A program made the translations under genes and the position numbers. The notes below the pieces were generated by a model, which was given only the letters and a program-made list of their open reading frames with translations, was not told the DNA's origin and searched no databases. A stretch of 64,000 nucleotides of DNA from Certhia americana (Eukaryota > Chordata > Aves > Passeriformes > Certhiidae), in assembly GCA_018697195.1 (NCBI GenBank), contig CM031864.1, forward strand, positions 21,079,943 to 21,143,942. Reading direction: 5' to 3'. Shown here piece by piece: positions 1-11,400 of the stretch (position 1 is the first letter of the stretch; every line of letters starts with the position of its first letter).

Positions 1-472
1 GGCAGAAATACAATAGGAATCCACAGGGAACATCAATTTCCTTTGCTTTTCTAATGTTTACGACTTCCCTGTAGTATTTATCAAGAAATATACAACTCCC
101 CATAGTTAGAGCTGTGCAAGCTAACAGTAGGAATTCTTGGTGTTGATGGAGCTATTGATCATCCAAACATTAAAATTATGTCTCCTGTAGTTAAGGCCAA
201 TAAAACAGAGGTACATTAATCAGGAAATCAATGGGCTTGTCAATAGAAGGGCTAACTTTGACAATGTAATGCAGCAGGCAGACTGACTGGATGGGGGACC
301 AACTCACAAGTAACCCAGGCAGTGACCTTTTTGTTTGACTTCTGGCTGTGCTGAAGTACTGTAGGAGTAACTGGAATGCACAGAGTGAAAGGAAAGAGGT
401 AAAGAGTTAGCTGTTTATATTGTTCCATAGGAACAAAATTTATTGCTACAGTGACCTTTAGCTGTTCACTTC

Positions 473-532
473 GAAAAAAAGTAAAAGAAAAAGAAAGAAA
501 AAGAATAAAGAAAAAGGGGGGAAAGGAAAAAA
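473..532 (+). repeat. Purine-rich (A/G) low-complexity tract
   Basis: About 60 nt made almost only of A and G on the plus strand, with T at 482 and 506 as the only pyrimidines. It ends in a short G run followed by AAAGGAAAA. It explains the Lys-rich open frame on plus and the Phe/Ser-rich frame on minus that cross it, so neither should be taken as protein. Confidence 0.8.
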
Positions 533-1075
533 CTACACCACCACAAACTGAAGGAAAATACCACCACCACCACCTGAAAACCAAAAGCAAAACACAAATC
601 CAACACCCAAACTCCAGACTTCTAGGACATGCTTTTCAATTTTGCTATGTTAACACCTTCTTCATATGGGCTAACTGAAATTACATGTTCTAATCCCTGA
701 CCTTAGGAGATGGTAGTGTAACAGAGTCCTGCACTCTGAATACTTATTTCTAATGTTCTCAGCCTGAGTGCTGTGCTGCAAGATATTTTGGGAGAACTTA
801 GCTTGTTTTTCCCATTTGTTGAAGGACACAAATTTACCGAACAAATATTTGAAATTTTATATGTGAAAACCAGAATTATATATAAGTTAATGGGGAAAGT
901 TATTCTTCTGAGTTACACTTAAATATTTTACCAAGTATTTGATGAAAAACATGAATTAGACAATAGAAAAGCAGGTAGAAAACAGCAGTTTATTACAGAC
1001 AACCTATAATTAAAAAAAAAAAATATTGCAAAAGCTTCTGTTATTTGAGCTATCTGCATGCAAATGCAACTTTGT

Positions 1076-1100
1076 AAAAAAAAAAAAAAAAAAAAAAAAA
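1076..1100 (+). repeat. Poly(A) run, 25 nt
   Basis: Uninterrupted run of 25 A followed by CAAACAAA. No gene-like sequence precedes it, so it is better read as a mononucleotide repeat than as the tail of a retrocopy. Confidence 0.85.
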
Positions 1101-2977
1101 CAAACAAATTTTGATTTCACAAAGGGGGCAGTGATAGACGATTCCTGACATTCTGTAAGTCTGTTCTCACTTGAATGTCTGGACCAATATATTGCAAAGC
1201 AATGCACTTTTCAAACATGCATTACTACTCCTGATGTCCAAAATTAAAAATTATTGTTACATCCAGGCAGACTATTTTCCACTATATGAAACTGACTGCC
1301 AAAACAAAGATTACAAAAATACCCTCCCCATCACCATCCTGAGTGTTCTCTAAAGTCAAAGCTGTCCTTGTTATGTTTTACTTTCCCACTACAATCTGGA
1401 AAGAAAACCTGGTCTGAATCTGGTATCTAAAGATAAGAGTATCTAAGAATATCTAAATCAGAATTTTCCACAATGCAGATCAAGCTTTTAATTAATTTAT
1501 TCTAAACATTCCACAGTGGGGCAAAATCAATTCTCAATTTTACAAATTCCATATATGGAATTGTTGTAGACTGGCCATTGCAGACCTGGCCACTTCATCT
1601 TGCATTACTGCTGAATATATTGATTAAAAAAAGACCAGAAGCTGACAGGAACTAAGGAGCCAGTTTTTGGGTATGGATGATTCTGTCCATCCAATTTCAG
1701 ATCAATTACTAAGCTTCTGTCAGTGAAGTATTTGTTTAGAGGAGGAATAAAGAAAAAAAAAAGATCTGCTCGCTGACTTGCTAAATAGTATTGAATATAT
1801 CAATCAGGCAAATTTATAGAACAGCAAATGAACCCTATGTGCTACCTAGTGTATAGGTGTATCTGAAAACAAAGGGAAAATAAATTTTACAAAAAGGTTT
1901 TCAGCTATCCAATACAAAAGCAATGCCTACTAGAAAAGCTGCCCATGTGTACATACAGAGCTATTAAATAGGCCACTGATGTGGTGTCCAATACAGTGCA
2001 GCAGCATTTATAATAATGTCAATGCCATGGGTCAGCCCCAAATGTAACCTCTCCCCTTTAAGGGAAAAAAAAGGGAAAGAAAAATCCCAATGAAAGAAAA
2101 AACACCAACTCTCAAAAAGAAGCATGTTTCATCTTGCACCTACTCACTGCACAGAAAAAATAAGCTAAAAAATAAAACACACTTAAAGATTTTTTTTTTA
2201 CGTATGTGTTGAAATAAAATCTGATGATGTGATACTATCTGAAGTGCATAGCAATAGTGCAACATAAAGTAAATCATATGTCTTGCTAATAAATTATATA
2301 CGGTGGCAAAGTTTAGATTCTTAAAATGATAGTGCAACGCATCCCCAAATTTTGTTCCTAAACTAAGTTCTCAAAGTGATTTTATTTTCTTTTTTTATCT
2401 AATGAAAAAAACATCTTTTTGTCTCTCACAGCTCTTATTTTCCCTCTTTTCCTGTCAGTGCTCCTTTTCTCTATTTGTGCTAAACATTAACAAAGTCACA
2501 ACTGTTAAAAACCCAGTCAACTACTTTTAGGGTAATTTTGTTTGTTTATAAACTTACAAAAATATCCTTAAGTATCAGAAATCCATTGCTTGTATCTTAT
2601 GTTGTTCCACATTCTTCTGAAGGAAATCTGGAGAGAATTCAGACAATCCCACTCAAATAATAACTCCAAAGTCAATGCTTGATTCAGCAACAAAGTATGA
2701 CTTAGTAAGATAAGAAAAGTTTGGGACATTTGCTTCTTCAGGTGCAAACAGACTTCATCACAATGGAGACTGACCCTATAGCCTGATCTGATTTATCAAG
2801 AATGCTGATGATTGTCCCAGTGCTGCTGGAATACAAAACCATTCCATGCCACTAGAAATGTGTCTTTTAACAAAGATTAATGTTGACCATTATGATAACT
2901 TCTCTCTAGTTTTATTTACTTTTCTAACCGTGCTGGGATGTGGGACCTTGAAGCCATGCAGGTTTTCACCTCTCCAA

Positions 2978-3007
2978 TATTTTCTTATTAGGTATTTTCT
3001 TATTAGA
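2978..3007 (+). repeat. 15-bp tandem duplication
   Basis: TATTTTCTTATTAGG at 2978-2992 is followed directly by TATTTTCTTATTAGA at 2993-3007. The two copies differ only at the last base. A replication-slippage type duplication in otherwise unique DNA. Confidence 0.85.
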
Positions 3008-3111
3008 CAGGCTCCTACACTTTATTTTTGGTCACCTCCCTTCCTTTTTAGATATAATTCCACTTACACCTGAAATATGTTAATTTTTGTTGAAGATATT
3101 TATGGAGCAGC

Positions 3112-3171
3112 AGTCACTATACTAGTTGCTATAAATTTATAAGTCACTAATCTAGGTGCTATAAATTTATT
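3112..3171 (+). repeat. 30-bp tandem duplication
   Basis: Two adjacent 30-bp units, 3112-3141 and 3142-3171, both start AGTCACTA and both contain GCTATAAATTTAT. They differ at a few positions in the middle and at the last base. Too short and too few copies to be a minisatellite; an isolated local duplication. Confidence 0.85.
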
Positions 3172-3501
3172 TTTATTCCTTCCACATTATTTCCTTCTCA
3201 CACGCATGTATGACCCAGTTATAGTGCAGAATATGTATTTCATAGCTGAAAATAGCCCTGGTTTTGGAAGCCAAGTTAGATAGACTCACATTGGGAACAA
3301 AGGTTATAAAGTTTTTTCCCAGGCAGATAATTATAAGCATATTTATCACTCACATCTCACCACAGAAACATTCCAACAACACAATCTACTTCAGCAAATC
3401 AACAACAGGAATAGAGCCACTTGACCCCTCTCCTCAGCCAGGCTGTATCTGCCTGAACTACTTCATCTTTTTCTGCTCCCTCCAATTAAAAAAAACTGGA
3501 T
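3172..3501. other. Unique stretch before the CR1 element
   Basis: Nothing recognised. Short pyrimidine-rich segments precede the CR1 remnant that begins at about 3502. No splice-bounded open segment stands out. Confidence 0.6.
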
Positions 3502-3935
3502 AGAGGGTCAAAAGGAGGGTCACAAAGTTTCCCAAAAGGCTGAGAAACCTGCACTCTGAGGATTTAGATAATTTCATCCTGGAGAATAGAAGGCTTAAGT
3601 GGGAGTAACATCACAGTTTTCCAGTGCTTAAAGGGCAGCCACAATATGAAAGGAAGGTCTCTTCTCACAGGGAGCCACATGGAGAGAACAAGGGACAATC
3701 TGTGCAAGTTGCACCATGAGACATTTCACCTTGATATAAGAAAGAATTTTTTTTACACTGAGAGCAACCAGTGACTGTGACAACCTTACCAGGTTCATGG
3801 TAGAATTCCTATCACTGGAAGTTTTCAAGATAGAACTGGACTGACATTAGATAATGTCACCTTGGCTCCTTTTCCACAAAATGCTGCATCAGGTGATCTT
3901 TCAGGGTGAATCAAACCTGGGCTATTCTGTGAGTC
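3502..3935 (+). mobile_element. CR1 LINE, 5'-truncated 3' end
   Basis: The order of landmarks matches the end of avian CR1 (chicken repeat 1) non-LTR retrotransposons. It runs from a degraded AGGGTCACAAAG segment, through CTGGAGAATAGAAGGCTTAAG, CAAGGGACAAT and ATATAAGAAAGAATTTTTTTTACACTGAGAG, to CATCAGGTGATCTTTCAGGG. It closes with the terminal octamer-like ATTCTGTGAG near 3923-3932. About 430 bp survive, covering the last part of ORF2 and the 3' UTR. The reverse-transcriptase region is absent, as expected for a 5'-truncated insertion. Many substitutions and small indels against the family pattern make this an old, inactive copy. The assignment is from remembered family motifs, not an alignment. 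Confidence 0.88.
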
Positions 3936-4881
3936 ACTGTCCAGAGCTTCAGCATGGCTGGGGTAAGAGTTCGGGAGACTTTAAGACCTTTTAGCTTAAA
4001 AGAAAAGCTTAAATGCAGCTAATCATTTTTCAATGTGTGTCACAGTGTCTCTGCAGATCCCCACTGTCCTTCCTGCTCATCCCAGGGGACCCCACATGTG
4101 TGTCCATTGCACCCACAGAGCCAGAATGGTCACATGGGCTCAACAAAACCTCACCTGTCCAGCCTGGCTGTCCAAGCTGCACCCCTCTGCACAGGAGCAG
4201 CACAGAACAGGAGGGAGGAATTCCAGTTGAACACAGCACAATGATGTTTAATTCCTGGAAGAATCACTTCAGTTAACTGAGCAGTTACCACAGGTAATTG
4301 CCTATTAGGGGCAACATACAAAAATGCAAGGTATGCCTTAGTAAACAAAACCAATGTATAATGATACATCATAAGAGCATCATAACACCAGACTGTTCAG
4401 AATGGCAATAAATTTGAGGTTAAAGATAAAACAAATAAAAAAAGGCCCCAACAATTACATGCTCACGGTGTAATTGCAAGGTTAATGAAGTTTGCTAAGA
4501 ATACTGATCAAATAGTATGGAAACATTTGCATCAGATAGTAGAAAATGAATCTGAGAAAATGAGTAAAGAGCTAGGTTTTCTGGGTCCAAAAAATGAAAA
4601 TACTTTTGGAAGTAAGGGGCAGAGACAATTGTCTTACATGAAGGTGTCAAGATGACCTGAGGAAACACTTCAGATGACAGGTTATGGAAAGAAAATATAG
4701 CCAAGAAAGAAAGGTAAGTAGTTTGAAGTTCAATTTTATTTTTCTTTCTGTGCTCACAGAGTAAGCAACCAATCTCACAGAGTAAGAGGATGAAAAGAGT
4801 TTCATACCAGAGCAGTAAAATAAAAATTTTCTTCTTGTCCAAATTATTACATTTCCTTCTTTCATTCCATAGGATTCAACT
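3936..4881. other. Unique sequence with a small GC-rich patch
   Basis: A patch at about 4040-4240 is clearly richer in G and C than its surroundings and is therefore open in several frames on both strands. It has few CpG and no recognisable protein. A 13-mer CTCACAGAGTAAG occurs at 4753-4765 and again at 4774-4786, a partial 21-bp tandem duplication. The first copy follows a pyrimidine tract and looks like a splice acceptor, but no exon follows that I can recognise. Confidence 0.6.
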
Positions 4882-4907
4882 AAAAAAAAAAAAAAAAAAA
4901 AAAAAAA
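4882..4907 (+). repeat. Poly(A) run, 26 nt
   Basis: Uninterrupted run of 26 A after TTCAACT. No upstream AATAAA-containing transcript-like sequence or flanking direct repeat is evident, so a processed-pseudogene tail is not supported. Confidence 0.85.
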
Positions 4908-5232
4908 TCTAGAAAATCAATTTGATGATCATGTATATTTGTTAACATATATTACTGAAATTGGATTGTGATGTACCCATAAAATACGTTTTCATATAAA
5001 ATACAATAATTTAAAATAAAATATTTTATCCTTTTGATGTTTAATCCTTTGAGCATTTGCTCAGAATAAGAGACAATAAACATTGCTATTTGTAGCTATG
5101 CTTCCCTCAGAGGAATATCACACGTGTATTTGCCAAAAAAAACAGTCTTTGAAAGTCAGAACTATAAGTAAGCAGGATTTTTCCACATTCAAATCTTAAG
5201 GTACTTGTAAACCTTATACCTTATACAGACAG

Positions 5233-5235
<3 letters not shown>

Positions 5236-5282
<47 letters not shown>
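5236..5282 (+). repeat. (TA)n microsatellite
   Basis: About 23 uninterrupted TA dinucleotides preceded by GGTG. Perfect self-complementarity means it can extrude as a cruciform, and its length is probably polymorphic. Confidence 0.95.
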
Positions 5283-5285
<3 letters not shown>

Positions 5286-7128
5286 GCATCAGCACTATCC
5301 TGCATATCTAAAAAGCCCATGAAAATGAACTTCTAGCTGTTTGTGACCTCTATTTCAGTGCTAACAGCTGCAAAGCAGTAGTGATCTCTACAAACTGGTC
5401 TGCAAACTGTCCAAAAAGAAATAGGAAAGAAGATAAGAAAGAATTTTGATTCTTAAACTTCTGTTTTTGTGCAAGACAGCTTTTTCTTCCTGCAGCTTCA
5501 CTTTTGTAAGCTTCTGGAGGAACTCACAAAACGCCTTCTGTAACTTAAGCATTTTGTCACATCACACTATTGCTGACAGGTAGATGTAGTAATTACCTGC
5601 AGAGCACCCTAAGCCTGTAGAATGAAATCTTGACTGCTAAAACTGTTTTTTTTTTTTTTTTTATTTACATCATCAAACTACCTTAATAACTGAGCATCTG
5701 TCAATTACAGTTACTGTGTCTGTCCTGTTGTTTATCATGAAAAGATTTAGGGCAGTAGATTGCAAATTCTGTTTGTTTGTTTTGGGGGATTTTTTTGTGA
5801 TGACAGACTCAATTATCTTATGAAAGAGGGTCTGTTTGGTGGGGTTTTTGAGTGAAATTCGGGAATTAGGCAGAAATGCATAATTTTTTAGTGTCTCACA
5901 GTACTTACATGAAAACATACATCCTGAAGTGAAAAGTATAATGAAAATGTATCAACATATTATCCTTATTTTTAACTGTATTAGAGGACAGGGAGGTTTA
6001 TTTAGGAAGTGATTTCATTTAGAGGCTGCTTTAAAACTTACAGATGACATTAACACACACAGACTTTAAGTGAGACAGGAGTTCTGCTGCCCTGTAGAAA
6101 TGCACAGAAAAGACCAGTAGATTGGGAAAAATTATCTTCAACCTTCATTTTAACATATAAAAAAGTAAAGGAAACTTCAGGGGGCAGCAAAGGCCTCTAG
6201 GCAGGTAGAGATATAGACTAGGCAGGGTATTTCCTCTGCAGTAGGGTCTGAGAAATGAAGGGAAAAGAAGTGGTTTATTTGTTTCTTCTGATTCCCCCTT
6301 AACCTCTCCAGTTTCACATACTAGCTCCCTATTTGCTGTGTAGCAGCTGCAAGCCTGAAAAGAGGAATGATGCTATTTGGTCCAGTCCTAATGTATTTTT
6401 GTAGCCTAAAGAACTTAATTCCCAGATTAGCACAGCTGAGTTCCTAACAAGTAATCTTACTGTGAGATCAGTCGGGTCAGTATTGAGGCAGGCTGCATTT
6501 TCAACTATTAGGATGCTGAAATCAAAAATGAAGAGCATTCATTAATAGCAGGAAAATGAATGGTACCAATCCTGCACTGTCTGCAGCCAGAGCACATCTT
6601 GGGAGCTATGACAAAGCTTGTGGTTTCCAATTACAATGTCCTGGGGGAGTCATATTCCCTCTTAGCAGAAGTTATATTTCAGAAGCCTTTTTGTTTATCA
6701 CTATTTTTTATCTGATTTGGGTTCTTATGGCCAAGAGGTTCTTGGTATTTTAAAATTGCAATCCTGTCCACATTAGAAGGTCTAAAGGTAAGTACAACAT
6801 CCTCATCTGATCTGCTGTTTGTGTACAGCAAAGCCAACACATCACACAGCACATGCAAACAATGTGCACTTGTGCCACTTAATCTGACACGGTCAAATGG
6901 GTTACACATGAGGGCTAATAGTGGTAGAAGCCCATCATGACATTACAGATCATGAAATTCTTCATGACAGGTTGGTGAAAATAACTGAGTGGGATTTCTT
7001 ACTGATTTCAGCACACATAGCTACTAATGGATTTTTAATGCACTTCTGGTCAAATCCTGTTCAAGTGTGTCCATAAGGCCATCAAAAATATTGTCTCAGA
7101 AGGAAAATTGATTCAAAGTTGGAGTGAA
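5283..7128. other. Unique noncoding stretch
   Basis: No gene or interspersed repeat recognised. It contains a T17 run (5646-5662) and a G/T-rich patch around 5770-5850, both ordinary simple sequence. Open frames here are short and low in information. Confidence 0.6.
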
Positions 7129-7159
7129 GTGGTTAATCCACCGTCATTTGATTAACCAC
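7129..7159. repeat. Perfect 10-bp inverted repeat (GTGGTTAATC)
   Basis: GTGGTTAATC at 7129-7138 is repeated as its exact reverse complement GATTAACCAC at 7150-7159, separated by 11 nt. The half-sites contain GTTAAT/ATTAAC, the core bound by HNF1-type and some other homeodomain proteins. Dimer binding is only a suggestion, since the spacing is wider than the classical HNF1 palindrome. A perfect repeat of this size can arise by chance in 64 kb. Confidence 0.5.
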
Positions 7160-8439
7160 AACACTAGAGGCTCTGCAGCACAGAAGTAAGATTTGTTTCA
7201 GAAAATAACTGGCATTTATAATAGATCTGACAAGATTATTTAGACAAACAATCTCATCAACATCAAAAATGCTTTCTGTAGTTATCTTGATGCAAGCTCT
7301 TTGGTGCTACAACCAACTTTTCCAAACTGACTTGTAGTATATAACAGATAAGAGCAGAGATCCCCATCTTAATACCTCTTCATAATCTGAACTATTTTAT
7401 CTTTGTGAAATATTGGTTGAAGGTAAGTGCAAGGCATATGCATGATATTTACAGTTGTAGCAGCTGACCTGAATCCTTAAAATTTTATAAACTTAAATAT
7501 CTTAAACAGAAAAGAGAGAAAGCTAGGAACAAGAGGTTCTATACTCTCATGATGGAAGAGAACATAGTACCAAAAGGTGTGTTACAAAACAAAAAACAGA
7601 GAACAGACATTGGCTCATATGGAAGCAGTGGAGGATAAAATAGAATCAATTCCATCTCCTGAAAATAGGCACACTTTAGCTGATTAGAGACCAAAGCAGT
7701 TGTCTGCAAATGACTGTCTGGACTTATGCTGAATTTTGCCTCATCACTATTGTTCATATCTGTAGCCTGAGAGGAAAACAAAAACAAAAGTGGGGGATAG
7801 AAAATAAAAAGGAGATCAGAAAGAAGAGAAAAGGTGTCACTTCTTTGCAACAGATATGTATCCCCACCAACCTTTTCTTTAAAACTATGGAGTTTATTTT
7901 GCAAGAGAATTATCTAAAATAAAGCTGCTGAAAATAAGTCTAAAGAGGGGTTATTCAGTTAAAAGTTTGAAAGCTGAAAATAATCAACTGGTTTTAGACC
8001 TTGTGTATATTTTCATTCATGTAAAAAGCAAAAGACCCCTCCTTTGGCACATCTTAAGAATGCTATAATCATCATATAAACTTTTCTTCATAGTAAATAT
8101 AATATGAAGCATATCCCTCTTAAAATGCCTATATTTAGTTCTGCAATGTTTAAATGCAAATATTTACTTTTTAAAAAAATAAAATAAGTGGCTCAAGCAC
8201 AAGATTTCCTCTCATAATATTGTGCTGATAGTTGAGTACATTAAAAAGATAAGGGTTTTTTTTAAATTTAACAGACTAAATCACTACATTTTATTACCTG
8301 ATCATTTTCTACAATAACTTGTTTGCAACAAAGCTTCCTTCAAATCCAGTTATCAATGGAAAACCTAATCATCTGAGCATCTGATGGTGATCCAAATATC
8401 AAATTAGCAACATTGTCATAGATTTGGGTCACTGTTATT
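7160..8439. other. Unique noncoding stretch
   Basis: Nothing identifiable. A minus-strand open frame of about 120 codons (7539-7904) has no domain-like pattern and is rich in Leu, Phe and Ser, as expected of random AT-rich sequence. Confidence 0.6.
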
Positions 8440-8600
8440 GTTGCCAACAATTTCATAATTTCATTTTTAAAGGGCAATTACTCCACAGCTGCTGATTGAT
8501 ACTAAACTAACATAATCTTTGTGCAGTTTAAACACTGTTGCACCTGTTTCAAATTGAATTATTAATGGCAATTGTCTATTGCAATTATCTTTTCATTTCT
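8440..8600. promoter_or_regulatory. Possible conserved noncoding element (motif cluster)
   Basis: A compact run of developmental-factor-like sites: AACAATTT and CATTGT-type SOX sites, CAATTACT and AATTATTAATGG homeodomain cores, a CAGCTG E-box and a CACCTG E-box. There is no simple repeat or open frame to explain the block. Function is inferred from motif density only, and conservation cannot be assessed here. Confidence 0.25.
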
Positions 8601-11314
8601 TTGGTACAATTGAGGAAGACAACTGCATACAATGTCTGTCTCTTTTTAACTTTTATGCCTCATCTTTTAAATTCTATTCTTCTACAATTGTGTTACTACA
8701 GATATGGAGACTTCAGAGACCCAAAGAAAAATATCTTCTCGTTTGCATCTACTCCTTCCTATCCTTCTCCAGCAGGCATTTTCTCCATACCTGACAGGTT
8801 CTTCATATTCAGAAACTGGTTATGAGTAACAGATGCCTCTGAAGCAAACAGATTTTATAAAGTCCATTGAATTTCTGTTCCAACACTTACCATTGAGCTA
8901 ACCACCAGGCCAGACTGGACAGAACGCTGCATTCATGTTAGAGAATTAGTTCAGACTAGAATAGACTCAGAGAATATCAGGGGAGGAACCAAATGCTCCC
9001 TTTGTGCCTCTCCAAGTGTACCACTTTTAGTATAATTATCCAGTAAAAGGTATTTTGCATTTTCCATCTGAGTCTGTACCACCCACTGTCAGAAAAGATG
9101 GGCAGGCAGAGATCAGAGATGCAAGGACTGCTACCCTGGATTGCCACAACCATGACTCACCCACTTGATTCATTTTCATTCCAGGAATTATTACCTTTAA
9201 GATCCAGAAAACATTGCTTAAATGGTGACATTTTCATTAAGTTAAACTATCATATTGAACCCCAGCAATGTTAAAAAAAAACCCCAGACTTTAGTAGAAA
9301 AATCTTTTGAATGGACTGAGAGGTTTTTGCCATGGAAAATGGAGTGCCTCAATAATAGCAGACACTGAAGTAGAAAACTCCTTAGCAGTTCCTTTTGGTT
9401 TAAAATTTACAGAAATATATTAAATAGCTATGGCATTTATGATGCATTTCATTGAGATCACCACTTTGGTACAAAGTTATTTTGCATGTGTTTTATAGGC
9501 TTACAAATTTTGGATATTTCAACACGGTCAAAGCTGTGTCTCTGTACTTCTTATTAACTTAATGAACTTAATGAATTGAAGATGGTATGTAACTTTGATT
9601 GAAAAATGGTAGAACAAATAATTACATACATTTCAAGTGACTCAAATCATTACTTAAGTTTTAGGAAGTGTTCCAGCACATTACCTAATCAAGCCTGTAG
9701 GTACTACTAATTTTTTGAAACAAATACCATTGTACATACCCCTCCTTTAACTAAATAAGTTAATTAGGATGTTCTTGATATCTTAATCTTCAGAAACGAA
9801 AATGGACTTGTCAATCTCTGTTAGTTGAGTAAAATCCCTATAATCTTGTGACTTTGTCTCTTAATGGCTGGGTATATTTTAAAACTCTAGAGTAGCCAAG
9901 TTAATTCCACTGTATAATAGTCACTGTTGTAAAATTTGACTTTTATGGCATTCCAATTCTCAGAACCAATTAGCACACTTTATTACCCCATTTGGAACAG
10001 TTCCAAGTTTACAACCATATCGCTATACTTCATTATTACTTTATTTAAACAGTCTGACTTCGACCCTTGCTACTGTAAGGTGGTCTGCTATCAAATTCTG
10101 GAAGTATTGCATATATTAAACAGATGTCAACACTACAGATTTTTAATTAGCTGCTCTTATTTTGTAACATTTACTCAGGCTCCCGAGTACTGGCACAATT
10201 TGGTGCCAGACAGATATGACGTCCTTCAAATTGAACAAGAGGGGGAAAAGAGGTCATGGGAATGAAAATAATAAAAGGTCAAAGTCAAGTTTAAATGTGG
10301 AATAGCTACAAGACTCTTCAGGTAATAGCTTGACAGTGTAAATGTGGCACACAATAGAGAGGTTTGTAGTCCATGGAAATCATGTAGGCTTGTCCTTGGC
10401 TTTCAAGCACACAGAAACTCAGAGATTTTGATAACTACCTTGATCTTGTAATTTGCAATCTGCTGCTATGGCAAAAATAAATAATTAATCAAATCCCTTT
10501 TTCAGCAAGGTTCAAGGAAGTAGTCAGAAGAGCAGATTAAACATGCAGAGGAGTAGTGCTTCTCACCTACCCTTTTCCTCAAACCAGCAGTGATTTCTGT
10601 ATTGTTTACTCCTATGAAGGCTAAAGAGATGAGCAAAGTAGGTCATTCAGTGGCTCAGAATTGTTGCCACTCATTTAAAGGACAGTTCACCATTTGCAGC
10701 TGTGGTTTAGCTAAGTGCCCAGTGCCATGGATATCCAACTCTAATAACCCTTTCTTAACAGGTAAATCTCCATGCCACTGGAAAAACAACCTGGGGGCTC
10801 AGCAAGACATTTCTTACAACCTCACTCACTACTGCACCTTCTGTGCTTTGGCTTTGTCAGTCCAAAAGAACTCTTCACTATAACTGTTGTTGCAACATTT
10901 CAGACCAGTTTACAATAATTCCTAGAAAATGCATTCTTAAGTTTGCCCATTGGAAAAGAAATTCAATAAAGAATTTTGCTGAGCTAAGTCAACATGAAAG
11001 ATATGAAATATTGCATCAAGAAGTAGAAGTGAAACATTTCTATTTTCCTCATATTTTTATTTTTTTTTTTACAGATTGTACTTTGCTTTGCATTTTGAGG
11101 GAAAAACATTCTGACACCCACAAAGGATCTGAAGATACAGCAATTGCATTTTTCTAACAACAAAACTTATAGGAGCCAAAGGGAAATTAGGCTAATTATT
11201 ATTGTGTAGCAAGATTAAAATCTGGATAACAAATGAGAAAGGTAGTACAAGCTTGATTTCTGACCAATTGCTAAGGTGGCCAAGCTGAAAACATTTTTAA
11301 TTTGGGGATTATAA
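8601..11314. other. Unique noncoding stretch
   Basis: No coding, RNA or mobile-element signature recognised. Open frames of about 100 codons (for example 9936-10265 and 10590-10883 on plus) lack recognisable motifs. Confidence 0.6.
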
Positions 11315-11400
11315 TGTCAGAAATATAAATAAATTCATGTGGTACTATTTTGTAGTAGTGTGTCAGAAATATAAATAAATTCATGTGTACTATTCTGTGG
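11315..11400 (+). repeat. 46/40-bp tandem duplication
   Basis: Unit one (11315-11360) and unit two (11361-11400) share an identical first 26 bp beginning TGTCAGAAATATAAATAAAT. They continue with the similar GGTACTATTTTGTAG and GTACTATTCTGTGG. The second unit has lost one G and diverges at its end. A direct two-copy duplication, not a transposon. Confidence 0.85.

Larger units (their letters stand above)
1..2977. other. AT-rich noncoding stretch, no gene seen
   Basis: No coding exon, RNA gene or interspersed repeat is recognisable here. Simple-sequence patches are a purine-rich tract at 473-532 (A/G with two T interruptions), five CCA triplets near 561-574, and a run of 25 A at 1076-1100. Open frames crossing these patches are low-complexity by-products. 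Sequence around 1550-1760 is balanced, non-repetitive DNA that could be conserved, but this cannot be judged from one genome. Confidence 0.7.

Noticed and set aside
252..678. Overlapping frames near the left end
   Set aside because: They are driven by the purine-rich tract and CCA repeats, low-complexity on both strands.
2978..3171. CRISPR-like spaced repeats
   Set aside because: Only two-copy tandem duplications without uniform spacers, in a vertebrate genome.
4753..4786. Tandem splice acceptors (CTCACAG twice)
   Set aside because: No open or recognisable exon follows; the pattern is a partial 21-bp duplication.
4882..4907. Poly(A) tail of a processed pseudogene
   Set aside because: No gene-like sequence upstream, no polyadenylation signal in position and no flanking duplication.
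11391..11400. CTATTCTGTGG as a CR1 3' octamer
   Set aside because: No CR1 sequence precedes it; it is part of the local tandem duplication.
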